The notes beneath the pieces are model-generated. The model was given only the letters and a program-made list of their open reading frames with translations. It did no database searches and was not told where the DNA came from. From Propionibacterium sp. (lineage in GTDB: Bacteria; Actinomycetota; Actinomycetes; Propionibacteriales; Propionibacteriaceae), in assembly GCA_012839035.1 (NCBI GenBank), contig DUOB01000113.1, positions 1-64,000 on the forward strand: a DNA stretch of 64,000 bases. Reading direction: 5' to 3'. The position numbers and the translations under genes are program-made. Positions 39,911-48,480 of this stretch are shown piece by piece; position 1 is the first letter of the stretch; each line of letters opens with the position of its first letter.

Positions 39911-41587
39911 ATGGAGACAACCGCTCGTGCCCGATCGACCCAGGGTTCCGGCCTCGGTGTGGCGATCGGACCGGCGATCATCGCCAAGCCCGATCTGCAC
40001 CTGAATGCCTATGCTCCCGGCGAGCCGGCGAAGGAACGCCGTCGGCTGGACAAGACCCTGGCCAAGGCCGACAAGCAACTCCGGAAGCTGGCCGCCAAAC
40101 CGATCCGGGCGAATGCCGCGATCTTCGGAGCCCAGCGGGAACTCCTGTTGGACTCCCGGGTGACCGAGGAGGCGTACCGGCTGATCGACGCAGGCGAGCC
40201 CGCGACGGGTGCCTGGACGGCCGCGGTCGAACGCCACCGCCCATGGCTCCAGGGTCTGCCGGATGCACCCGGGCAGTTGGAACTCGCGGACAGCGTGGAG
40301 CATCGGGTGCTGGCGCTCCTGACGGGCACGCCCACCGAGTTCGAGACCGAGCGTCCAGGGATCGTCGTCGTGCCGGCGCTGGATCCGGGCATGGCGGTCA
40401 CCCTGGATCCCTCCCAGGTCCTCGGGGTCGTGACGATCGGTGGCGGTGCCACCGGTCACGGGGTGATCATCGCCCGCTCCCGGGGGATTCCGATCTTCCC
40501 GGCGGCGGGCGAGGACGCCTCCGGGGTGGAGAGCGGGGACACGATCGCGTTCGTCGCCCGCGGTGACCGGCGGATCACGATCAATCCCGACCCGGACGAG
40601 CTCGCCGAGTTCGAGCAGATCCTGCGCGATCTGGAAGAGCTGCAGGCCGAGGCGAAGGCGCACGCGCAGGAGCCGGCGTACACGGCCGACGGCACCCTCA
40701 TCGAGGTCTATGCCAACGTGCTGTCGGAGGGCGACGCCGAGGAGATGGCCTCCCTCGGCGCGGATGGTTGGGTGATCCGGACGGAGATCCTGTTCGGCGG
40801 GTCACCGCACCCTCCGACGGTCGAGGAACAGGAACAGGCGTTTCTTCGGCTGGGCCGAACCTTCGGCGGGAAGCGCATGATCGTGCGCACGTGGGACATC
40901 GGGGGTGACAAGACGGTGCCCTTCCTGCCGTTGGATGCGGAGGAGAATCCGTTCCTGGGGGTACGCGGGCTCCGCGTGTTCCGCAACCGCCCCGAGTTGC
41001 TGATCGACCAGATCGAGGCCGTGTGCCGTGCCGGGCGACACACACCGCTGAGCCTCATGTTCCCGATGGTGACCACGGTTGAGGAGATCGACTGGGCCCT
41101 CGGTCTCGTCGACGAGGTGGTGGAGCGCGTCGGACGCCCCGACGATCTGCAGATCGGGATGATGGTCGAGGTCCCGGCAGCCGCTCTGCGGGCGAGGCTG
41201 ATGACCCAGCGATTGGATTTCGTGAGCATCGGGACGAATGACCTGACGCAGTACACGACCGCGGCAGAGCGCGGCAACGCTGCACTGCACGTGCTGGCGG
41301 ACCCCTTGGACCCCGCGGTGCTGCGGCTGATCCGGCTCGTGGCCGATGAGTCCCGACAGGAAACCCTCGTCGCGGTGTGTGGGGACGCCAACACCGATCC
41401 GGACATCGCGGCGCTCCTGGTCGGTCTCGGGGTGCGGGAGCTCACCCCCGGCGCCCCGGCCGTGCCGATGGTCAAGGCACGGCTTCGCACCTCCACGCTC
41501 ACCGAGCTCACCGATCTGGCCCAGCGCGCCCTGGCTTGTTCGAGCGCCGTCGAGGTACGCGAACTGATCCGCACCCGGTTCCGGTGA
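39911..41587 (+). CDS. Phosphoenolpyruvate-protein phosphotransferase (enzyme I)-like protein
   Basis: [68 protein letters not shown]; phospho-His region [18 protein letters not shown]. Confidence 0.9.
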   Translation: METTARARSTQGSGLGVAIGPAIIAKPDLHLNAYAPGEPAKERRRLDKTLAKADKQLRKLAAKPIRANAAIFGAQRELLLDSRVTEEAYRLIDAGEPATGAWTAAVERHRPWLQGLPDAPGQLELADSVEHRVLALLTGTPTEFETERPGIVVVPALDPGMAVTLDPSQVLGVVTIGGGATGHGVIIARSRGIPIFPAAGEDASGVESGDTIAFVARGDRRITINPDPDELAEFEQILRDLEELQAEAKAHAQEPAYTADGTLIEVYANVLSEGDAEEMASLGADGWVIRTEILFGGSPHPPTVEEQEQAFLRLGRTFGGKRMIVRTWDIGGDKTVPFLPLDAEENPFLGVRGLRVFRNRPELLIDQIEAVCRAGRHTPLSLMFPMVTTVEEIDWALGLVDEVVERVGRPDDLQIGMMVEVPAAALRARLMTQRLDFVSIGTNDLTQYTTAAERGNAALHVLADPLDPAVLRLIRLVADESRQETLVAVCGDANTDPDIAALLVGLGVRELTPGAPAVPMVKARLRTSTLTELTDLAQRALACSSAVEVRELIRTRFR

Positions 41588-41693
41588 ATCCCTGGCACAG
41601 ATCGGACTCGTGTGCCCGTCGGGTGCTGCGGACGCAACACCGGAACGGCACACGAGATCGGGCACCGGGCCGGACTTCCGCTCCCGGGCTAGC

Positions 41694-42131
41694 ATGCGAA
41701 AGGTGACTGCCGAACGCCCAGTGCCACCCGAGACCTTCTACGACGCAGTGGGAGGTGCGCCGACGTTCGCGAAACTCACCGCCCGCTTCTATGAACAGGT
41801 GGCGGAGGACCAGGAGTTCCGCGCGCTCTATCCCGAGGAGGACCTCGGCCCGGCGGAGGAGCGACTGCGGCTGTTCCTGGAGCAATACTGGGGTGGGCCG
41901 GAGACCTATTCCGAACGGCGGGGTCACCCCCGGTTGCGGATGCGCCACGCGCCGTTCGTCATCACCCACAAGGAACGCGACATCTGGCTGCGCTATATGA
42001 AGGTGGCGCTGGACGAGCTGGGCCTGCCTGCTGAATACCGCGATGTCATGTGGGAATATTTCCACCGCGCAGCCGATGTGATGGTGAACACGATCGAAAC
42101 CCCCGAACCTCGAAAGGGCTTCACGCTGTGA
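41694..42131 (+). CDS. glbO: Group II truncated hemoglobin (GlbO-like)
   Basis: [74 protein letters not shown]. Confidence 0.95.
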   Translation: MRKVTAERPVPPETFYDAVGGAPTFAKLTARFYEQVAEDQEFRALYPEEDLGPAEERLRLFLEQYWGGPETYSERRGHPRLRMRHAPFVITHKERDIWLRYMKVALDELGLPAEYRDVMWEYFHRAADVMVNTIETPEPRKGFTL

Positions 42132-43825
42132 CTTCTCCCGCGAAGAGCCAGGAGCGGAACCCGGACTGGTGGCGCAGCGCCGTCGTCTTTCAGATCTATC
42201 CCCGGTCCTTCGCGGACCACAACGGCGATGGCACCGGCGACGTGCGCGGGATAATCGACCGACTCCCCCATCTGGTCGACCTCGGGGTCGACGCGGTGTG
42301 GGTCTCCCCCTGGTATCCCTCCCCTCTCGCCGACGGCGGCTATGACGTCAGCGACTACCGCGACATCCATCCCGACTTCGGCACCCTGGCGGACGCCGAT
42401 GCGTTCATCGCCCGCGCCCACGAGTTCGGCCTGCGCGTCCTCATCGACCTCGTCCCCAACCATTGCTCCGACGAGCACCCGTGGTTCCAGGCGGCCTTGG
42501 CAGCCGGGCCGGGCTCGCCCGAGCGCGACCTGTTCTGGTTCCGCGACGGTCGCGGCGACAACGGCGAACTGCCACCCAACGACTGGCAGGCGATGTTCGG
42601 CGGACCCGCCTGGGAGCGCGTGATCGGCGCGGACGGCCGGCCCGAACAGTGGTATCTCCATCTCTTCGACGTCCGCCAGCCCGACTGGAACTGGGCGAAC
42701 CCGCGCGTGGCCGACGAGTTCGATGACATCCTGCGGTTCTGGTTCGACCGTGGGATCGACGGGTTCCGCATCGACGTGGCCGACTCCATGGCCAAGGACC
42801 CGGAGTTGCCGAACGTGGCGGACGGGGTGTCGAACCTGTCGAAGCATGTCGGGAATCCCCTGTGGGATCGGCCCGATCTCGAGACCATCCATCGGCGGTG
42901 GCGTGGGGTTGCGGATGAGTACGCCGAGTCCGCGCGGGGTCCCCGGGTTTTCGTGTCCGAGGCCTATCTGCCCTCCGACCGGGTCACGAACTATGTCACC
43001 CAGGGGCGGCTGCACACGACGTTCAACTTCGATGCGCTGCTGTGCGAGTGGACTGCGGAGTCCCAGCGCAACGTCATCGATCTGAGCCTGCGCAGCCATC
43101 GGGCGGTGGGTGCGCCCTGCACCTGGGTGCTGGCGAACCACGACAACGTCCGCGTGGCCACGCGCTATGGCAAGGCGATCACCGGCATGCCCTACGGGCC
43201 GGACGGTGTTGAACCGGATGCCCGGCGCCACGACGACGAATATCTGCGGGCACTGCCCACCGATCTGGAGCTCGGCCGGCGCCGGGCACGCGCCGCTGCG
43301 CTGCTCGAATTGGCGCTGCCGGGTGGGGCGTACGTTTATCAAGGCGATGAGCTCGGCCTCGACGAGGTCGAAGACCTGCCCGAGGACGCGCTGCAGGACC
43401 CGACGTGGGAACGCTCCGGCCACACGGTCCACGGCCGCGACGGCTGTCGGGTGCCGATCCCGTGGTCGGGGACCGAGTCGCCATTCGGGTTCGGTCCGGG
43501 GGGTGAACCATGGCTGCCGATGCCCGAACGTTGGGCCGCGCACACGGTCGAGGCACAGGAGAACGACCCGACCAGCTTCCTCGCGCTCTATCGGGCGACG
43601 CTGACCGAGCGTCGGCGCAACCGGGCCCTCGGGGACGGCTCATTGACGTGGCTTGACTCGGGCCCGGAAGTGCTGGACTTCGTCCGCGAGCCGGGTTTCC
43701 GCTGCATCGTCAATTTCGGTCCGGACGCCGTCCCCATTCCGGAGGATGCCGCGGTCCTCGTCCACTCCGGTGACCCGAACTCGGGTCGGGTCGAGCAGGA
43801 CGAGGCGGTGTGGCTCTCGGTCTGA
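42128..43825 (+). CDS. GH13 alpha-glucosidase/alpha-amylase family protein
   Basis: [13 protein letters not shown] (nucleophile D), VFVSEAYLP (acid/base E), [19 protein letters not shown] overlap with the globin stop. Confidence 0.95.
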   Translation: MTSPAKSQERNPDWWRSAVVFQIYPRSFADHNGDGTGDVRGIIDRLPHLVDLGVDAVWVSPWYPSPLADGGYDVSDYRDIHPDFGTLADADAFIARAHEFGLRVLIDLVPNHCSDEHPWFQAALAAGPGSPERDLFWFRDGRGDNGELPPNDWQAMFGGPAWERVIGADGRPEQWYLHLFDVRQPDWNWANPRVADEFDDILRFWFDRGIDGFRIDVADSMAKDPELPNVADGVSNLSKHVGNPLWDRPDLETIHRRWRGVADEYAESARGPRVFVSEAYLPSDRVTNYVTQGRLHTTFNFDALLCEWTAESQRNVIDLSLRSHRAVGAPCTWVLANHDNVRVATRYGKAITGMPYGPDGVEPDARRHDDEYLRALPTDLELGRRRARAAALLELALPGGAYVYQGDELGLDEVEDLPEDALQDPTWERSGHTVHGRDGCRVPIPWSGTESPFGFGPGGEPWLPMPERWAAHTVEAQENDPTSFLALYRATLTERRRNRALGDGSLTWLDSGPEVLDFVREPGFRCIVNFGPDAVPIPEDAAVLVHSGDPNSGRVEQDEAVWLSV

Positions 43826-43863
43826 GTCCGCAAGTGCGTGGAGTCATTGGCCCCTGCCGCGTG

Positions 43864-44760
43864 CTAGTGCCCGACGCGCTCGGTGTCCAAACGCCAGGGG
43901 GCGACCGCGGAGCGCAACCACTCCGGGAGCGGGGTGGCTCCGGACGCGCCCGCGTGGACGAGGACGGTCCGGGAGGACGCATGGAGCGTGCCGGTGAGCG
44001 GGTCGATGATCTCCGCAGCAAGCGTCAGTGACGTTGCCCCCAGGCGTTGCACCGCGGTCCGCACGAGATAGGGCTCCCTGCGGAAATCGAGCTGCACGGC
44101 GTACTCCATGTCCTGCCGCACCACCATCCACTGCCCCGGGCTCTCACCGTCCGCCGGACGACCTTCTGCCAGTCCCCGCAGGAGCGCGACACGCGCCTCC
44201 TGGACATAGGTGAAGTAGTGCACGTTGTTGGCGTGCCGATAGGAGTCGAGGTCGCCCCAACGGACCTGCAGGGGATAGTCGACAGCGGCGTGGTTCCCGA
44301 TGCGGACCCGGCTGACCGTGGGCAGGGGGTCGACCGGCTCGGCGTACCCCTCGAACCATTCCTTCTCGCGCGCACTCAGCCGCCGGATCTTGTTGGTCTC
44401 CAGATCGAACGGGCACAGCACCGTGCGCGCCCGCGCGATGAGGTGCCCGTCGCTGATCAGGTCATAGGCCAGCGTGAAGCGGGCTGCCCCGAGCCGGTCG
44501 ACCGCCAGTCGGACCTGGACGGGGCTCCCGTATTCGGCGGCACGCACGTATTCCACTTGGTGGCCGGTCACGAGAATCGCGTTCGGATTCGGGCCGTCCT
44601 GCCCGGGGAGCGGCTCGTCCCCGAGCATGTAGGCGAAGTCCCCCGAGTGCAGGAAGTCCACGCGGGCTTCCTGGAGGAAGGAGACATAGCTCGCGTTGTT
44701 CAGGTGACGGTACGCGTCCATGTCCGCCCAGCGCGTGGGGCATTCGAAGGTGTACGCCAC
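43864..44760 (-). CDS. Acyl-CoA thioesterase, tandem hotdog domains
   Basis: Two repeats: RWADMDAYRHLNNASYVSFLQEARVDFL and RWGDLDSYRHANNVHYFTYVQEARVALL. Confidence 0.92.
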   Translation of the reverse strand: MAYTFECPTRWADMDAYRHLNNASYVSFLQEARVDFLHSGDFAYMLGDEPLPGQDGPNPNAILVTGHQVEYVRAAEYGSPVQVRLAVDRLGAARFTLAYDLISDGHLIARARTVLCPFDLETNKIRRLSAREKEWFEGYAEPVDPLPTVSRVRIGNHAAVDYPLQVRWGDLDSYRHANNVHYFTYVQEARVALLRGLAEGRPADGESPGQWMVVRQDMEYAVQLDFRREPYLVRTAVQRLGATSLTLAAEIIDPLTGTLHASSRTVLVHAGASGATPLPEWLRSAVAPWRLDTERVGH

Positions 44761-44767
44761 GAAGGTG

Positions 44768-46621
44768 TTAGTCCTCTTCCTTGTCGTACATCGAGTCGAT
44801 GAGGTCCGCGTAGGAGTCCTCGACGCGCGAACGACGAATCTTCAGGCTCGGCGTCACGGCACCGTCATCAACGGTCAGCTCGTGGTCGAGCACTTTGAAC
44901 CTTTTGACGGTTTCCCAGCGCTCCAAGCGTGAATTCGCGTTGTCCACGAAGCGTTGCAGCATGACCTCGACCTCGTCGTGCTGCGTGAGTTCCTCGTAGT
45001 TGAGGCCCTTGAGTTTGCCGCCGTCGTGGTGTTCCGACCAGCCCTTGAGGGAATCCGGGTCGAGCACCAGCAGCGCCGAGATGTGCTTGCGGCCGTCACC
45101 GGTGACGACGGCCTGGGAGATGTAGGGGCAGGACGCAACGAGCGTGCCCTCGACCTTCTGGGGAGCGACATATTTGCCGCCCGAGGTCTTCATCAAGTCC
45201 TTCTTGCGGTCCCGGATGCGGAGGTAGCCATCGTTGTCGAGTTCGCCGATGTCCCCCGTGTGGAGCCACCCGTCGATGATCGTCTCGTCCGTGAACTCGG
45301 GCAGGTTGTGATAACCGCGAGTCACGCCGGGCCCGCGCACGAGCAACTCACCGTCCTCGGCGATCTTGAACTCGCTGCCCGCCAGGGGCGGACCGACGGT
45401 GCCGAGCCTGGGCACCGACGGGTGGTTGACGCAGATGACGGCGGAGGTCTCGGTCATGCCATAGCCCTCGACCACGAGGATGCCGGCGGCATAGAACCAC
45501 TCCTGCACCTGCTTCGACAGTTTGGCCGATCCGGACACCATGAAGCGGAGATTGCCGCCAAGCCGGGCCTTGAGCTTGCTGAACACCAGCTTGTCGGCGA
45601 TGCGGTATTGCAGACCCAGGGGACCCGGAAGGGGACGTCCCTCGAGCCGGTAGGGAACGGAGCGTTTGCCGACGCTGAACGCCCAGCGCGCGATCTTGCT
45701 CTTGAGACCGGCCGCGTTGCCGACCATCACCCGGGCGCGGACCTTCTCGAAGATCCGGGGTGCCCCGGCCATGAACGTGGGTTTGATGATGCCGAGCCCA
45801 TCCACAATCTTGTCGATGCGCCCATCGACCGCGGTCGTGAAGCCGATCTGGAGCTGGATCGAGAGCAGGCACTTCCCGAAGACGTGGGACAGCGGGAGCC
45901 AGAGATATTGAATGTCGTCCGGGGTCGCCAGGTCCATCATCTCGATGGCCCGGCCCTGATAGGTCCAGGCCTCGTGATCGAGCCGCACGCCCTTGGGCAG
46001 CCCGGTCGTGCCGGATGTATAGATCAGCGTGGAGAGCCGCTCCGGCTCGATGCTCTCGATGACCTCATTGACCAGGGTGGGATGTGCGGCTCGGTGCTCC
46101 TTGCCGAGCTGACGGAAGTCGGCCCAGCTGTGCACCCGCTCACCGGGCGCGTCGCCGTCCATCAGCACGATGGCGAGGAGCCCATCGACGATCTCCGGAT
46201 GCTCCTGCAGCTTCTCCAACTGTGCGAGGTCCTCGACGATGGCGATCCGTGAACCGGAGTCCGCCAAAATGAAGTTGACGTCATCCGACTGCGTGGACGG
46301 ATAGATCGTGGTGGTCGCACCGCCGGCGCACATGATCGCCAGGTCCGCGAGGATCCACTCGATGCGCGTGGCCGCGGCGATGGCGACCCGGTCCTCGGGG
46401 CCCAGCCCGACGGCAAGCATGGCCGCCGCGAGGTCGAAGGCGAACTCCCGGGTGGCGTCCCAGGTCAGCTCCTGCCAGTCCTCGTTGGCGTCCGGATATT
46501 TGAAGGCAACGCGGTTCGGGTCGGCGTCGGCGCGCTTGACCAGCATCTCGCCCACATTGCGTGCCTTGTCGGCCAACAGCTCCCGGGTCCGCTCATCAAT
46601 CGCGCCGGTGTAATCGACCAT
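44768..46621 (-). CDS. Long-chain fatty-acid--CoA ligase (AMP-dependent)
   Basis: LIYTSGTTGLPKGV, GYGMTETSAVICVN, GWLHTGDIGELDNDGYLRIRDRKKDLMKTSGGKYVAPQ. Confidence 0.96.
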   Translation of the reverse strand: MVDYTGAIDERTRELLADKARNVGEMLVKRADADPNRVAFKYPDANEDWQELTWDATREFAFDLAAAMLAVGLGPEDRVAIAAATRIEWILADLAIMCAGGATTTIYPSTQSDDVNFILADSGSRIAIVEDLAQLEKLQEHPEIVDGLLAIVLMDGDAPGERVHSWADFRQLGKEHRAAHPTLVNEVIESIEPERLSTLIYTSGTTGLPKGVRLDHEAWTYQGRAIEMMDLATPDDIQYLWLPLSHVFGKCLLSIQLQIGFTTAVDGRIDKIVDGLGIIKPTFMAGAPRIFEKVRARVMVGNAAGLKSKIARWAFSVGKRSVPYRLEGRPLPGPLGLQYRIADKLVFSKLKARLGGNLRFMVSGSAKLSKQVQEWFYAAGILVVEGYGMTETSAVICVNHPSVPRLGTVGPPLAGSEFKIAEDGELLVRGPGVTRGYHNLPEFTDETIIDGWLHTGDIGELDNDGYLRIRDRKKDLMKTSGGKYVAPQKVEGTLVASCPYISQAVVTGDGRKHISALLVLDPDSLKGWSEHHDGGKLKGLNYEELTQHDEVEVMLQRFVDNANSRLERWETVKRFKVLDHELTVDDGAVTPSLKIRRSRVEDSYADLIDSMYDKEED

Positions 46622-46761
46622 GTGGTGCCCCCCTAATCCCTGCGCAGCCCGGAGAGCCAGATTCCGGAGACCGCGCTGTCGCCGTGTTCTGTGATCCTAC
46701 CCACACAGCCATAACTGCGGATTTGCACTGCTCCGCAGTTCTCGAACATTAATCCATTTTC

Positions 46762-46782
46762 AAAGTTGAATCATCAACCTTT
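46762..46782. promoter_or_regulatory. Inverted repeat AAAGTTGA-ATCA-TCAACCTTT, candidate operator of the divergent MarR regulator
   Basis: Near-palindrome (one 1-nt indel) in the AT-rich intergenic region 15 bp before marR. Confidence 0.5.
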
Positions 46783-46796
46783 GTTATCATGGAGGC

Positions 46797-47252
46797 ATGG
46801 CGGAAAGGGTTCAGGCGCGCTGGCTCGACCAGGAACAGCAGAGGATTTGGCGCACCTATCTGCTCGGGGTGGCTCGCATCAACGAGCGCCTCGACGCCGC
46901 GCTGCGCCAATTCGGGATCGACCTCGGAGAATACGAGATCCTCGTGAGCCTCGAGGAGGCCGAGGACCGTCGCCTGCGCATGTCGGACCTGGCGGACAAA
47001 GTCCACCAGTCCCGTTCCCGGCTCACCCACACGATTGCCCGGATGGAAAAAGCCGGCTTCGTCGAGCGTGAGGCCTGCCCCAACGACCGTCGTGGCGTCT
47101 GGGCCAGGCTGACCGACGAGGGCTTCGAGCTGCTCAAGGACGCGGCGCCCAGCCACGTCGAGTCCGTGCGTACCGCCTTCGTCGAGGCCGTCGATCCGGA
47201 AGACTTCCGCGCGCTCGGGCGGGCGTTCGACGCGGTGCTCCTGGCCGACTGA
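46797..47252 (+). CDS. MarR family transcriptional regulator
   Basis: EYEILVSLEEAEDRRLRMSDLADKVHQSRSRLTHTIARMEKAGFVEREACPNDRRGVWARLTDEG. Confidence 0.95.
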   Translation: MAERVQARWLDQEQQRIWRTYLLGVARINERLDAALRQFGIDLGEYEILVSLEEAEDRRLRMSDLADKVHQSRSRLTHTIARMEKAGFVEREACPNDRRGVWARLTDEGFELLKDAAPSHVESVRTAFVEAVDPEDFRALGRAFDAVLLAD

Positions 47253-47421
47253 GCCCGACGTCACCATCCGCGCGTCAGTTGCCGTCCGCGAAATCCTCGG
47301 TACCGGTACCGTCGAAGTCGTCCTCCTCGACTCGGCGGGATAGTCGAAGGCGATGCGCTGCTCCTGTTCAAGTTGACCCACGGTTCGAGGGGTGGCTCCA
47401 CCAACCCCAGGAAGGACGAGC

Positions 47422-48393
47422 ATGCGGTATTGCGTTTTCGGTCTGGGAGCCGTCGGGGGCTATATCGGCGGGCGGCTCGCCGCCGCCGGATTGGACGTCT
47501 GCGCGGTTGCCCGGGGGGACACGTTCGCTTCGGTACGCCGCCATGGCCTGCGGCTGGAGGGAAGCAGTGCGGACACGGTCGTCCGGATTCCTGTCGTGGA
47601 TTCGGTCAGCGAGGTTGGTCCCGTCGATTGCGTCCTGCTGGCGGTCAAGGCCACTGCCCTCCCGGCAGCGGCCCCGCTCGTCGCTTCTCTCCTCGGTCCG
47701 GACACCGTCATTGTCCCGATGATGAACGGTGTCCCCTGGTGGTTCACCCACCACCTTCCAAGCCCGCTGACAGGGCTGCACCTTCCCGAGGTCGACCCGG
47801 GCGGGACGATCTCCGCCTCGCTGCCTCCGTCCCGCGTCATTCCTGCGGTGGTGCATTTCAACGCGACCGTCCCGCGACCGGGGACCGTCCGGTTGGGTGC
47901 CGGCAATCGCATCATCGTCGGTGACCCGAGCGGCACCCACGCCGACGCTCTGGCCGCCGTGGCCAGGGACTTGGCGGTGACCGGGCTGGACGTGGACACC
48001 AGCGATGTCATCCATCGCGCCGTCTGGTTCAAGCTCTGGGGAAACATGACGTTCAACCCCATCTCCGCGATCACCGGCGCCACCGCCGATCTGATAGTGG
48101 CTGACCCACTCGCCGTCGAGTTCATCGAGTCCTGTATGCACGAGGCCAACGACGTGGGAACCGCCCTCGGTCTGCCGGTTGCGCAGTCGCCCACCGAGCG
48201 CATCGACCTCACCCGACAGATGGGTCCGATCAAGTCCTCGATGCTCCAGGACGCCGAAGCCAGCCGCCCGCTCGAGCTCGATGCGATTCTCGGTTCGGTG
48301 GTTGCGCTGGGGTCGGCCCTCGGGATCGCTACCCCGAATCTGCGTGGTTTGTTGGGTCTGGCCCGGGTTTTTGCCACCGCACACGGCCTCTGA
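47422..48393 (+). CDS. Ketopantoate reductase (2-dehydropantoate 2-reductase) family protein
   Basis: MRYCVFGLGAVGGYIGGRLAAAG; KLWGNMTFNPISAIT; LELDAILGSVV. Confidence 0.9.
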   Translation: MRYCVFGLGAVGGYIGGRLAAAGLDVCAVARGDTFASVRRHGLRLEGSSADTVVRIPVVDSVSEVGPVDCVLLAVKATALPAAAPLVASLLGPDTVIVPMMNGVPWWFTHHLPSPLTGLHLPEVDPGGTISASLPPSRVIPAVVHFNATVPRPGTVRLGAGNRIIVGDPSGTHADALAAVARDLAVTGLDVDTSDVIHRAVWFKLWGNMTFNPISAITGATADLIVADPLAVEFIESCMHEANDVGTALGLPVAQSPTERIDLTRQMGPIKSSMLQDAEASRPLELDAILGSVVALGSALGIATPNLRGLLGLARVFATAHGL

Positions 48394-48480
48394 CAGCGGA
48401 CCCCGGCCGTCACCTGCGGCCCCTGCCAAGCCTGCTGGAACCCACCCTGACCCCGCATGAGTCGGTGGCAGACTGGCCGC

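Noticed and set aside
47275-47400. Acidic minus-strand fragment (VEEDDFDGTGTEDFADGN) and a CGGTACCGGTACCG palindrome (47298-47311), considered as a frameshifted gene remnant or operator
   Set aside because: Only about 30 open codons, the joining frameshift is speculative, and the palindrome can arise from the codons for Gly-Thr-Gly-Thr
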